Assembly: GCA_963826795.1 (NCBI GenBank)
Contig: CAWGYT010000016.1
Location: 1-64,000 of the forward strand
From: CAWGYT01 sp963826795
GTDB taxonomy: Bacteria; Planctomycetota; Planctomycetia; Pirellulales; Pirellulaceae
Length of the DNA: 64,000 nucleotides
Direction of reading: 5' to 3'
Positions 39,964 to 51,435 of this stretch are shown here, in pieces. How positions within the stretch are numbered: position 1 is the stretch's first letter; every line of letters starts with the position of its first letter. The notes under the pieces are model-generated. The model saw only the letters and a list, made by a program, of their open reading frames with translations, had not been told where the DNA came from and did no database searches. Both the position numbers and the translations under genes were made by a program.

Positions 39964-42900
39964 ATGATTCGTAAACCATTGGGTTCGTCACGGCGATTGC
40001 GTCGCGTTCCGCGGGGAATGACGCTGGAATGTCTCGAGACGCGTCAGGTTTTGGACAGCACGGTGGTTTTTAGCGAGCTGATGTACAACCCGGTTGGCGC
40101 CAATGACGCGCAACTGGAATGGATTGAACTGTACAACCAGTTGGCCGTCGACATGGACATCTCGGATTGGGTGCTCGATGGTGGCGTCTCGTATCGTTTC
40201 CCCGACCAGACAATTGTCCCCGGCCGCGGCTACCTGCTGGTCGCCTCCGACCCGGCGGCCTTGGACCAACAGGCAGGGCTGACCGCCCTTGGCCCGTGGG
40301 AGGGCCAGTTGAGCAACCGTGGGGAAGAGGTACGGCTCTACAACAACGACGAGCGGTTGATGAACGTCGTGGCGTACGAGGATGGGGGCGACTGGCCCGT
40401 CGCGCCGGACGCCACGGGACTGACGCTGGCCAAGCGGGCGCGGGAAACCAACAGCACCGACGCAGAGAATTGGACGTTCAGTGAACAAGTCGGCGGTACG
40501 CCGGGGCGCGACAATTTCGTCGAACCCGGTCGATTGCTCGTCGATCCGCTCGTGACCTCGCCCGCCCCGCTAACGGCTCACGTACCAACCGACGACCAAT
40601 TGGGGACGACCTGGACGCAGCTGAATTTTGACGATTCGGCCTGGCTGTCCGGAAACGGTGGCGTCGGGTTTGACTCGGCGACCACCTACAACAGTTATTT
40701 GGGGATCGACCTGGACGAGCCGCCTGATGGCCAACCCGCGACGCCGATGCGGGATGTCAATACGTCGGTCTACCTCCGGATTCCGTTCGAGATCCGAGGT
40801 GACGTTCCGCAGTTTGACTCACTGGAGTTGGGGGTCCGCTATGACGACGGGTTTGTCGCGTATTTGAACGGCACGGAAATCGCCGCCGCCAACGCTCCTG
40901 GCCGCAACGGCCTCGATGGCACCCTCGCCTGGGACTCCGCATCGACGCGCAGCAACAACGACCGCAATGCCGTCCAGTTCGAGACCTTTCTGATTTCCGA
41001 TGCCGCAGGCCTCTTGCGACCCGGCGAAAATTTGCTGGCGATCCAGGGCCTGAATGGCTCGCTGGTGGATTCCGATGCGCTTTATGACGCCGAGTTGAAG
41101 GGCATCTCGCAAATCCCGGTTCCGACGATCCCGCCATTGCGAATCAACGAGGTCGCGGCGGCCGGCGACCCCTCGTTCTTTGTCGAGGTCGTCAATTTCG
41201 GGAGCGAGCCCCTGCCGTTGAACGGATATCGATTGGCCACCACAAATCCCGCCTTGCCAGGCATCGCCCTGCCCGCCCAGACACTAGCGGCGGGCGCCCA
41301 ATTGGCGATCACCGCCGCCCAACTGGGAGGCCAACCGGACGAGAGCGACCGCTTGGTCCTGTTCGCACCGGGCGATCTTGCCCTGGATGCGGTGCGCGTG
41401 ACCGATCGTCTCCAGGGCCGGGCCGCTGCCCGCGATGACCGCTGGATGTATCCCAGCCAGGCGACACCGGGAAGCGCGAACGTTTTCGCGTTGCACGACG
41501 AGATCGTGATCAACGAGATCATGTACCACCCCGCTCCGGAACTGGGGATCCCGGACACGCTGCCGACGTACGAGTCGAGCGTCGTGTTGCCGATGACCTG
41601 GGACGCCTGGCGGTTCAACGCGACAGGAGCACAACTGCCCGGCAACTGGGCGGAACAAAATTACAGCGTCGATGGCTCGAATTGGCTGATGGGCCAAGCC
41701 CCGGTCGGTTACGAGACCTCGAGCCTCGAATATCCGATCGCGACCGAGGTCACGCGTCCTAGCGCGGCGGAACCTCGCTTTTCGACCTATTACTTCCAGA
41801 CCGATTTTGAACTGACGGCCGACCAGCTGGCGAAGGCCGACCGCATCAGTCTCTCGCACCTGATCGACGACGGGGCCATCTTTTATCTGAATGGCGTGGA
41901 GATTGAACGCTTCAACATGCCGTCCGGCCCCGTGGACGCCACAACGCTGGCCGGCAGCACGGTTTCCAACGCCGCGCGGGTCGGCCCCGTCGATATTCCG
42001 GCGGAATGGCTGCGGGCCGGCACCAACACGCTTTCCGTGGAAGTTCATAATCGATCCGCCAGCGACAGCGATGTGGTGTTTGCCGTCGAGCTGTCGACGG
42101 CCACGCAGGTAACCGACCTGATTCCGGGTCGACCGTATCGGGAACGGGACGAGTTGGATTGGCTCGAACTGTACAACCGGGGATCGCAGGCGGTGAACCT
42201 GGGCGGCTGGAAGTTACAGGACGGGGCGCAGTTTGAATTTCCAAACGGGACGGTCTTGGGCGCGGGTGAGTACCTGGTCATCGCGAAGGATGCCGCCGCG
42301 TTTTCGGTCGCCTACCCCGGCGTGCCCGTGATGGGCGACTACGGCGGAAACCTGAGCAATCACGACGAATTGATTCGCCTGTACGACGCGAATTCGAATC
42401 TCGCCGACGAAGTGCACTACTTCGAAGGAGGCCGATGGCCCGCGACCCCCGACGGGGGCGGCTCGAGCCTGGAGCTGAAGGACCCCGACGCGGACAACAA
42501 TCACGGCGAGTCCTGGGCGGCAAGCGACGAGAGCGACAAGGGCGACTGGGTGACGCACACCTTCCGGGGCGTTTCGCAGCGCGACGTCTATAATCAGGCC
42601 GCCCGCTTTAACGAATTTATCTTCGGACTGCTCGACGCCGGCGAGTTCCTGATCGACGACGTGCAAGTAATCAAGGATCCATCCGGCGAAGCCAAATCGT
42701 TGATTCAGAACGGGACGTTCGAGGCCGACCAGATCGGCACGCCGCCGGAAAAATGGCGTCTGATCGGCAATCATTCCGGCACGGTCGAGGTCGATCCGAC
42801 GAACCCCGACAATCAGGTCCTGCATGTCGTCGCCACCGGCGCGCAGGCTCATGTCCACGACCATGCCGAGACGACGTTTGTCGACAACGATCGGATCTCC

Positions 42901-45803
42901 GACGGCATGGAGTACGAGATCTCGTTCCGGGCCAAATGGCTCACCGGGAACTGCCAGCTGAACAGCCGACTCTGGTTCAACCGACTTTCCAGCACGGCGC
43001 GTCTGGACGCCCCTTCTGCGACCGGCACCCCAGGCGCCCGAAATTCGTCTCACCAGGCCAACATCGGTCCCACCTTCGAACAGTTTTCGCACGCGCCGAT
43101 CACACCTCAGCCGACCGAGTCGGTGACGGTTTCGGTACGGGCCGACGATCCGGACGGCGTGGCTCGGTCACGCTCTGGTGGCGTGAAGATCGGCAGGAGT
43201 GGAATTCGGTCGCCATGACGGTGTCGGAGCCGGGTCAGTATCAGGCCGAAATTCCCCCTCATGCTGCTGGCCGGGTCGTGCAGTTCTACGTCGAGGCCGA
43301 CGGACAACCTGGGCGCGGTCAGCACCTTCCCCGCGGCCGGCCCGGAATCCCGGGCACTCTATCAGGTCGAAGACGGACAGGGCCCGACCACGCCCATCGA
43401 CCGCTTCCGGCTGGTCATGCTTGCACGAGGACGAGCAGCGTCTGTTCGCGGCCGAAAATCGGATGAGCAATTGGGTAATGCCGATCACGCTGATGCACAA
43501 CGATACCGCCTTCTACGACGTCACGGTGCGACAGATCGGCAGCCGCTGGATTCGCCCCAACAGCGGCTACAAGGTGACGTTCAATCCAGACCAGCCGTTC
43601 TACGGGGTCCACGACTCGGTTCGCTTCGACCTGAACGGCCTGGCGGAAATCGTGATGAAGCAGATGCTCAATCGCGCCGGCGGTTCGAAGGCCAGTAACT
43701 ACGACGATCTCGCCTACCTCGTTTCCCCTCGCAGCAGCCACACACACCAGGTGATCGTGCAGTTGGCGCGCTACGAGAACGTTTATCTCGACGAGCAGTT
43801 CGTCAACGGGAGCGATGGAACGAAGTGGGAACTGGATGATGTGACCGTTCCAATTAGCCCGGTGGGCGGCATCGAAGGCCTCAAGACCGGCACCGAGGTC
43901 AACACGGGTGCCGATATCGGCGTCAGCGGACAGGTCTTTGCCCAGCAAGGATCCGACCCGGAATTCTATCGAGGCCACCTGCTGATCAAGAGCAATCGAG
44001 CCAAGGACGATTTCCAGCCGATCGTGCGGCTGGCCAGGCGATCCACAAGGATGGTCAAGATCTGTTCGAAGCCACCAACGAAGTGATGGACGTCGATCTC
44101 TGGATGCGTCACTACGCGCATCAGTCCTACTTCGGCAACTGGGACACCTACGGCTTCGGCCGTCCCAAGAACTTGCGGATCTATCTCCGCCCCGAGGACG
44201 ATCGGTTTGTCCCACTCTTCTGGGACTGCGATCTCTGCAATTTCACCGAGGTGATCAAGAAGCGTACGGAGCCGACCTCGCGGCTCGATGAAATCCGCGA
44301 TATCCCCCACAATCTGCGGCTGTATTGGGGACACATGCTCGACCTGGTCAATCGCTCATTTAATCGAGAATACGTCGAACGATGGGCCGCCCACTACGGC
44401 AGCCTCGTCGATAATTACACCAACGGCGGCGATGAGAACTTCGTCAGCATCATCAATTCGACCAACGCCCGCAACAACACGGTGATGCGTGATCTGGAGC
44501 GAGACATTCCCCGCGTGGAGTTCGAGATCACGACGAACGGGGGCGAGGACGTCACCGTCGAGACGCCCACCCTGCTGCTGGAAGGTAAAGGCTGGGTCGA
44601 CATCCGCCAGATTCGCCGCGCCGGATCGAGCCAGGCGTTCGATGTTTTTTGGCCCGAAACGGACGGCTGGCAATTCGAGCTGTCGCTGAGCGGCGGAGCC
44701 GAGGAAATCGTGCTGGAGGCCGTCGACTACGAAGGGAATATCATCGCCACCGATCGCCTGACGGTCACCAGCACGACACCCGACCCCGTGCTGGAATCGC
44801 TGCGGCTGACCGAGATTCAATACCACCCGGCGGATGCCTCCCCCGCCGAAATCGCCGCGGGCTTTGAAAATGCTGATGACTTTGAGTATCTCGAGCTGAC
44901 CAACATCGGCTCCGAATCGATCTCGATGGCGGGTGTCGAGTTCGTCCGGGGCGGCGACGACGGACAGCAGGGCGTGGCTTTCGCTTTCGACGGTAGCCCC
45001 GTCACCGAACTGGCTCCCGGAGCCACCGTGCTGGTTGTCGAAAACCTCGACGCTGCCCGGCTGCGGTACGGCGACGACGTTGCGATCGCAGGCCAATGGT
45101 CAGGCGGGCTGAGCAACGCGGGAGAATTGATCACGCTGCTGGTCAATCAGACGGTCTTGCACACATTCACCTACGACGATGCGTGGTTTCCCGAAACCGA
45201 CGGTGACGGTCGCTCGCTGCAAATCATCGACGCCCGCCAGACCCAGTTGGCCGACTGGGGAGCGGCCTCCAGCTGGCGCCCCAGTGCCTTTCCGCTGGGG
45301 ACCCCCGGCGAAACGGAGCCGGCGCCGGGAGACGCCAATCGGGATGGGGTCTTTGACTCGATCGATCTGCTAATTGCCCTTCAAGCGGGGGAATATGAGG
45401 ACATGACCCCGAACAACTCGAGCTTTTCGGAAGGTGATTTCAACGGCGACGGCGATTTCGATTCGGCCGATCTCGTCTGGGCGTTTCAGTACAATCTTTA
45501 CTCGGGCGACGCGCCGGCAGCCCGGCCGCTGCTCGCGAACGCCCTCCCTCTAACCCAAATCGCCCAGACCCGCCGCTCGACCGAAGCGGCCGGGGCGTCA
45601 GCCTACGATCCGCCGCCCGCCACGACCCGACCGTCCGACCGCATTGCCTTGCCGCGCCGCCGGTTTTGGCACTTGCACGAGCGGCCCGTGGACGAGGTTT
45701 TTGCATGCCGAAGCGATCGCTCACGACGCTGGGGCATCCCTCGGCCAGCCCCGACGACCTGTTCGGCGGCTGGGACGACGACTTGCCGTCTGACCTGTCC
45801 TAG
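39964..45803 (+). CDS. Giant surface protein: lamin-tail, CotH kinase and dockerin-type domains (several frameshifts)
   Basis: About 1,945 residues once frameshifts are repaired. It starts MIRKPLGSSRRLRRVPRGMT, followed by LECLETRQVLD, a motif common at the N-terminus of planctomycete surface proteins. Lamin-tail domains begin at VVFSELMYNPVGAND, EIVINEIMYHP and SLRLTEIQYHP; jelly-roll domains carry DDGFVAYLNGTEI and DDGAIFYLNGVEI. A CotH kinase-like domain (about 43480-44500) has FGRPKNLRIYLRPED and FWDCDLCNF. A dockerin-like EF-hand pair follows (GDANRDGVFDSIDL, GDFNGDGDFDSADL). Breaks lie near 43163, 43301, 43421 and 44034; the C-terminal tail after about 45690 also changes frame, and TAG 45801 is the likely stop. 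Confidence 0.8.
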
Positions 45804-46279
45804 TGCGGCGTTTGAGCTGGAAGTTGGGGGTCGCGCGAGGGGAGCGAGAGGTTCCGGCCGAGCCGTAAACGCACTGGACGGCACCTCCTCAAGCGGCTCA
45901 GCGGGAGCGTCGCCCTCCCGAAGCAACCCATTCTCCGGATGCGTTGCCCCGTCAACCTAGCCCCGTCAACCTAGCTCTGTCAACCTAGCTTAACGCCGGG
46001 TCATCGCTCGGGTCCCAAATAACTGCTCGAACGAGGCTTCTCCTCGCCAAGCAAATCCGAACGGCGCCGTGTGCACGGTTAAATTTCGGTTAATCGGCGG
46101 CCGGCCGCGGAGCTCGCGCTTACAATGGCCTTCAGAGGCAGATAAACAAAGCGTCATGTTTCGCCGTCGGTCCGAGGGGATCCTGGTCCGCAAAAATCTC
46201 CGGAAGGCTTTTCCTTGGTCCGAAGGCCAACTACGATGAACAGAGGAGAACGCACCCGTTGGGGGTTCGTTGTGGGACC
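45804..46279. other. Intergenic region
   Basis: Apart from the 14-bp repeats at 45947-45988 I see no gene or RNA. It should hold the promoter of the STAS gene. Confidence 0.35.
45947..45988. repeat. 14-bp tandem repeat, 3 copies
   Basis: CCCCGTCAACCTAG at 45947 and 45961, then CTCTGTCAACCTAG at 45975, downstream of the giant protein gene. Confidence 0.88.
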
Positions 46280-47038
46280 ATGGCAATTACCATGTCGGGA
46301 TTTCGATTTTTCACCATCGAGCAGGTCGGGGACACCGTCATTGCCCGACCCGTCGATCCGTACTTGCAAGGCACCGCTCTGGCCGAATTGGTCAAGCTCG
46401 AGCTGTTGCAGATTACCGAGTCGACTGGTTGCAAAGCGGCGGTGATCGACTTCCAGAACGTGAAACTCATTTCTTCGTCCGTGATCTCGAGTTTGCTGGG
46501 AGTGAAGCGGCAGCTGGCTTCGAGCGGAATCCCGTTCACGCTCTGCGGGATGACCGATTCGCTGCGGCACGTTTTTCGAACGCTGAATATGGATGGGACG
46601 GTCTTTCAGATCGTCGATGACATCGGCGAGGCCCTGTCGGGAGACGCCCGGGTCACCTCCTACTACGACGTCTGCGGTCAAGCCAGCCCGCCCGACGAAG
46701 AGCTGCAGCCTAAGCCCCGGGAGGGCGAGGCTCCCGGCGAGCCGCATGGACCGGGCCGAACGAAATCGGCTCACCCCGATCCGCGTGTCGGGGCTCAATC
46801 CGATTCAGACTCGCCTACCCGTGCGACCGGCACTCCGCTACGATGGGCGGCGATGCGGCGGACGCGCCGATTTCATATCGTTTTCATTGAGTTTCTCGAA
46901 GGAGCGAGTCTCGATGTCCGAGTCTGGGCGCCGTTGGCTATCGAAGGAGCGGTCGCTGCCTTGCGACGTGATTCATTGGGCAAGCAAGGTGCCCTCGTCA
47001 CGGGTCGAGATCGAGCTGCAATTGGCTCGATTGGCTGA
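46280..47038 (+). CDS. STAS-domain protein (anti-anti-sigma factor-like)
   Basis: Residues about 5-120 are a STAS domain: a strand pair, then CKAAVIDFQNVKLISSSVISSLLG, in which the Ser cluster is where SpoIIAA-type proteins are phosphorylated, then IPFTLCGMTDSLRHVFRTLNM. Such proteins switch partners with anti-sigma kinases. After about residue 130 the sequence becomes low-complexity (Pro, Glu, Arg) and its last 125 bases overlap the next gene in another frame, so the true end may be earlier or a frameshift may be present. Confidence 0.75.
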   Translation: MAITMSGFRFFTIEQVGDTVIARPVDPYLQGTALAELVKLELLQITESTGCKAAVIDFQNVKLISSSVISSLLGVKRQLASSGIPFTLCGMTDSLRHVFRTLNMDGTVFQIVDDIGEALSGDARVTSYYDVCGQASPPDEELQPKPREGEAPGEPHGPGRTKSAHPDPRVGAQSDSDSPTRATGTPLRWAAMRRTRRFHIVFIEFLEGASLDVRVWAPLAIEGAVAALRRDSLGKQGALVTGRDRAAIGSIG

Positions 47039-47687
47039 CTTCCGAGCAAGCAGCAGGCGGCGGGTATCCTGGACCGCGATCTTCCTTAAGGCGTATGCCC
47101 AGGTTGCGGCGGAGCTTCCCTGGCTGAGGCAGTCCTACATGCCTTGGCCGATGCCCCATATTTACCAGCACGACGGGAGCGTCGGATGGTTCGCGGTCGC
47201 GCGGGAGCACGCGGGGCGGTCACGCCTGTGCTGGGGACGCGTGGTCGCACCCGAGATGCTGCCGCTTGTCGAAATCCAGCAAAAGATCGACGCGTTTCAG
47301 AGGCAGCCAGTCGAACAAGCTTTCACGAAACAACTGATTCTCAGCCGTCTGCCCTGGCCTGTGCGTCGTCTTTGCTGGTGGGCGGCGATGAATGTTTCCG
47401 GTCGGGTTCGTGCGCGGCAAGTCGGAACGTTTTCGCTTTCGTCTCTGGCGGGCCAAGGGGTCATCAATCGCGACCATCCTTCGATGCTGACCAGCAGCAT
47501 CACGTACGGGCCGCTCGACGATCGGGGGCGTAGCTTGGTGACGATGCTTTACGACCACCGATTGTTCGATGGAATCCAGGCGGCCGAATCCCTGCTCCGA
47601 CTGGACGACGTGCTGCAACAGAAACTGGTGGGCGAACTGAAACGGCAAGCCACGGTCGACCGGAACACGGGCGTGAGCGTCGCCTGA
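46914..47687 (+). CDS. 2-oxoacid dehydrogenase E2-type acyltransferase-domain protein
   Basis: A 257-residue protein starting at ATG 46914 after GAAGGAGC. The C-terminal part SSITYGPLDDRGRSLVTMLYDHRLFDGIQAAESLLRL resembles the catalytic domain of lipoamide acyltransferases and chloramphenicol acetyltransferase, with the DHRxxDG catalytic His/Asp motif. There is no lipoyl domain or subunit-binding domain, so it is not a complete E2. Related stand-alone domains occur in lipid and polyketide-like acyl transfer. Its substrate is unknown. Confidence 0.65.
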   Translation: MSESGRRWLSKERSLPCDVIHWASKVPSSRVEIELQLARLADFRASSRRRVSWTAIFLKAYAQVAAELPWLRQSYMPWPMPHIYQHDGSVGWFAVAREHAGRSRLCWGRVVAPEMLPLVEIQQKIDAFQRQPVEQAFTKQLILSRLPWPVRRLCWWAAMNVSGRVRARQVGTFSLSSLAGQGVINRDHPSMLTSSITYGPLDDRGRSLVTMLYDHRLFDGIQAAESLLRLDDVLQQKLVGELKRQATVDRNTGVSVA

Positions 47688-48184
47688 AAGCGAAACCTTA
47701 TTCGGCCGACCGCCGAAACGGGGCGCCGGCTGCTAATGAGTTGAGCGAAGCTGCGCAACAATGTGGCAAGCCCCCCCGCGCTTGATTCGGCGCGAACCCA
47801 TCGGAAGTCATCGGGCGGCACGCGTCCACAGCTTCCGGGGCGGCAATGCGGCGGGCGCAGTGCGCGATGACGAACTAGATCCCATCCAACGTTCCCAAAT
47901 TCGCAGTTTAATCCACTTGGTCACGCGCGACTCGGTACACGAATTGCTACCCGGTGGGCGGCCCGGATCGGGACTGGCGAGCGGCGGATCGACGCATGGT
48001 CGCGGCACCCCGCATGGAATTCGTCCAGCTTCGGGGATGGCACGAGCCTTGTTGAGACGATTCAAGTCGGGCAGGACGGGGACGGGCTCCTACCCGTTGA
48101 CGACTCCCGATCGCGGAAGCTCGTACCGGGGGCCTGTCCCCCGTCTTGCTCGGCTTTCTTGGTTGACTGTCTAGGAGGCGTACG
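47688..48184. other. Intergenic region upstream of the glucan phosphorylase
   Basis: Nearly 500 bases. A frame at 47761-48174 exists but has no ribosome site or recognisable composition, so I do not call it. An AGGAGG ribosome site for the next gene is at 48172-48177. Confidence 0.4.
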
Positions 48185-50869
48185 GTGGATCAGAAATCGC
48201 GTCGCAGTCACGGAGCCGACGCCGAGCTCTGGGAAACGGAACCTCTCTTGCGTGCGGAGGAGATCGCCCAGATTTCCGCCACGACGGAGGGACCTGCCAA
48301 ATGCCTGGCAGCATTGGTCCGGCTAGTGCAGGTCCGCTTCCAGATTGATGCCTGCTCCACCTATTTGCTCGAGCCCGATCGCTCGACGCTGGTGCTGGCC
48401 GCGACGGTCGGTCTCAAACCGGAGAGTGTCGGGCACGTGCGCATGAAGCTGCACGAAGGCTTGACCGGCATGGTGGCGGAACAGATGGCCCCCTTGGCGG
48501 TGGAAGACGCGGCCCGGCACCGGCGTTACAAGTATTTTCCGGAGGCTGGGGAAGAACTGTTTCCGTCATTCCTGGGTGTGCCGCTGGTCGATCGTGGCCA
48601 GCTGCAGGGAGTGCTGACCGTCCAGACCCGCGAGGCGCGGACCTTCGGCGAGGCCGAAATCAAGTCGCTGGAGGCGACGGCGCGGCAATTGGCCCCCGTC
48701 ATCGGCGAGGCCCGCAAGCTCGAGCAATTCATCACGCCCACGCAACAGCGTCTTTGGGCCCTGGCGCGGAATCTGTGGTGGTGCTGGGACGCGGAAACGA
48801 TCGCGTTGTTCCGCGATCTCGACCCGGTCCGCTGGCGTGAGCTGGGACACAATCCGATCGCCTTGTTGTCAGAACTCTCGCTGGAAAAGCTCGAGCACCG
48901 GACCAATCAGTTGGTCCTGCACAGTCGCATCAGCTACGCCCATCGCCGCCTCGAAGAATACCTCCACGACGAGGACACCTGGGGCGAAACCCATGCGGTT
49001 GTCTTGCGGTCGCGTCCGGTCGCCTACTTCTCCGCCGAGTTCGGGATGCACGAATCGGTCCCGATTTACTCGGGCGGTCTGGGAGTCCTGTCCGGGGATC
49101 ATCTCAAGAGCGCCTCGGACCTGGACGTGCCGCTCGTGGCGATCGGGCTCTTCTACGACCAGGGCTACTTTCGGCAGCGTCTGGACGCGGACGGCTGGCA
49201 GGTCGAAAACTACCTTCAGGTCGATCTGGATCAGCTGCCGCTGACGCCCGCGACCACGCCGAACGGGCGTCCGATTACGCTCAGCATCGAAACCCGCACC
49301 GGGGTGATCCAAGCCAAGGTCTGGCAACTCCAAGTCGGACGCCGGCAGTTGCTGCTGCTGGATTCGGACGTGGAGGGCAATTCGCCGGAAGACCGCGAGC
49401 TGACGGCGCGGCTCTACGGCGGGGACGGTCGCGTGCGAATTCGCCAGGAGCTGCTGTTGGGAGTCGGCGGTGCTCGGGCGTTGCGGGCGGCGGGGATCAA
49501 TCCGGGCGTCCTGCATTTGAACGAGGGCCACAGTGCCTTCGCCGTGCTGGACGAGATCCGCCACCGCATGCAGTCCGAGGGACTGACGTTTCGAGGAAGC
49601 GGCGATGCGCGTCTATCGGTACACCGTCTTCACGACCCACACGCCGGTGCCGGCAGGACACGATCGCTTCGACGCGGAGCTGGTGGAAGAACATCTGGGA
49701 CCGTTGCGAGACGAGCTGGGACTCAGCCCCGAGCATTTCATGAACTTGGGACGAGTTGCCGCGGACAACGCGGACGAATCTTTTTGCATGACGGTGCTGG
49801 CGATCAAGCTTTCGCGGCGTGCGAATGCCGTGTCGTCACTGCACGGTGAAGTCTCCCGTTCGATGTGGACCGGGCTCTGGCCGGAGCGAGCGGAGGACGA
49901 TGTCCCGATCGGACACATCACTAACGGCATTCACGTGCCGAGCTGGATCGCGCCGCAAATGCAACGATTGCTCGACCGACATCTAGGGCCGCAGTGGAGC
50001 GAGCAAATCGGAGTCCCCGAAACCTGGCAGGCGATCAAACGGATCAGTGACGGAGAATTGTGGGAAACCCACACGACGCTCAAGGCTCGCCTGTTGGACT
50101 TTGTGCGTCGACGCGCCGTGCTTCAGTCCCAAGAGCGTGGGGAGGATGCGGAAGTCCAGGCCCAGCTAGGCCGAGCGCTGAGTCCCGACGCGTTGACCAT
50201 CGGATTTGCCCGCCGTTTCGCAACGTACAAGCGAGCCTCCCTGCTATTCCAAGACCTGGATCAGCTCGATCAAATCGTCAACGACCCCAGCTGCCCCGTC
50301 CAGTTCGTGTTGGCCGGAAAGGCCCATCCGCGCGACGAGCCCGGCAAACGGGTGATCCAGGAGGTTTATCGGATCAGTCGCGATCCACGTTTCCTGGGAA
50401 AGCTGATCCTGCTGGAGGATTACGATATCAATGTCGGAAGGCATTTCGTCCAAGGCGTGGACGTGTGGCTGAATAACCCACGTCGTCCGCTGGAGGCTTC
50501 GGGGACCAGCGGGCAAAAGGTCGTGCTCAACGGCGGGCTCAATCTCTCGATCCTGGATGGGTGGTGGGCCGAAGCCTATGACGGGCAGAAACGGCTTTGC
50601 AATCGGCGAAGGGCGAGACCCATACGACCTCGAAATCCACGATCGACGCGACGGGGAGGCCTTGCGGCGACGTCCTGATCGAGGAAGTCATTCCGATCTT
50701 CTATCGCCGCGATCGGGATGGCCTGCCTCACGACTGGATCCGCCGTATCAAACGCTCGATGCGGACGCTCGGCTGGCGGTTCAGCTCGGACCGGATGGTG
50801 ATGGACTACGTCCAGCACAGCTACATCCCCGCCGCCAGCGGACTCTCGAGCGACATGAGCCGCAAGTAG
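48185..50869 (+). CDS. GAF-domain alpha-glucan phosphorylase (GT35; three frameshifts in this sequence)
   Basis: About 893 residues after repair, starting at GTG 48185 after AGGAGG. Residues about 30-175 are a GAF domain closely like that of PtsP (enzyme I-Ntr), with VGLKPESVGHVRMKLHEGLTG and FLGVPLVDRGQLQGVLTVQTRE. The rest is a GlgP-type alpha-glucan phosphorylase that releases glucose-1-phosphate: AYFSAEFGMHESVPIYSGGLG, HLNEGHSAF, FTTHTPVPAGHDRF, and the PLP-Lys motif EASGTSGQKVVLNGGLNLS. Frame breaks near 49590 (one T too many), 50584 (one G too many) and 50666 (one G too many) restore conserved sequence when corrected. Two CBS genes follow, suggesting a sensed glycogen-degradation unit. 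Confidence 0.87.
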
Positions 50870-50962
50870 TTCGCCCCCTCGTTCCCCAAGTCGAAGGGAA
50901 GCGTGTACAATGTGTCGCTGAGTTCTTTGCCCGTATTCGAAACTTCGTTCAGCAGCGAAACC

Positions 50963-51433
50963 ATGTCCCTCAAGACCAACTTGGAACAGGAGACCGTCGC
51001 GTCCCTGCCCCTGCGGACCGCGATTCAGGTCTCCCCGCAGACCCTGCTCCGTAACGTCGTCGCGCAGCTTCGCTCCGCGGAGCTTGGGTGCGCGATCGTT
51101 GTCGACTCCGAAGGAAAGCCGGTCGGCAGTTTCACCGAACGTTCCCTGCTGCCAATGCTGCTGGCGGGAGTCGACCTGGACCGCGAGATTGTAAGCCGTC
51201 ATCTGGACCCGAAGTTTGCCATCGTTCACGAAGACGCGCCGATCGCGACGCTGTTGAAGCGGATTCTCGACGACGAATTGCGATTTCTATGCGTCGTCGA
51301 CAAGGCCGGCAAGGTCAAGGGCCTGACGGGCCAGCGTGGCTTGGCGGAATACGTCTCGGAACACTTTCCCAGGCAAGTCATGGTCCAGCGATTGGGAAGC
51401 CAACAGGCGCTCAAGGAGCGCGAAGGAGCCTAA
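50963..51433 (+). CDS. CBS-pair protein 1
   Basis: A 156-residue stand-alone pair of CBS motifs: SPQTLLRNVVAQLRSAELGCAIVVD and HEDAPIATLLKRILDDELRFLCVVD, each followed by the usual Gly-Phe/Leu-Thr turn (GSFTERSLL, GLTGQRGLAEYV). CBS pairs bind adenine nucleotides and act as energy sensors. The start at 50963 is a choice; an in-frame GTG at 50903 would add 20 residues. It ends two bases before CBS-pair protein 2. Confidence 0.85.
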   Translation: MSLKTNLEQETVASLPLRTAIQVSPQTLLRNVVAQLRSAELGCAIVVDSEGKPVGSFTERSLLPMLLAGVDLDREIVSRHLDPKFAIVHEDAPIATLLKRILDDELRFLCVVDKAGKVKGLTGQRGLAEYVSEHFPRQVMVQRLGSQQALKEREGA

Positions 51434-51435
51434 GC

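Noticed and set aside
47761..48174. Possible 137-residue protein
   Set aside because: No ribosome site, no recognisable domain, Arg/Gly/Pro composition typical of random GC-rich frames.
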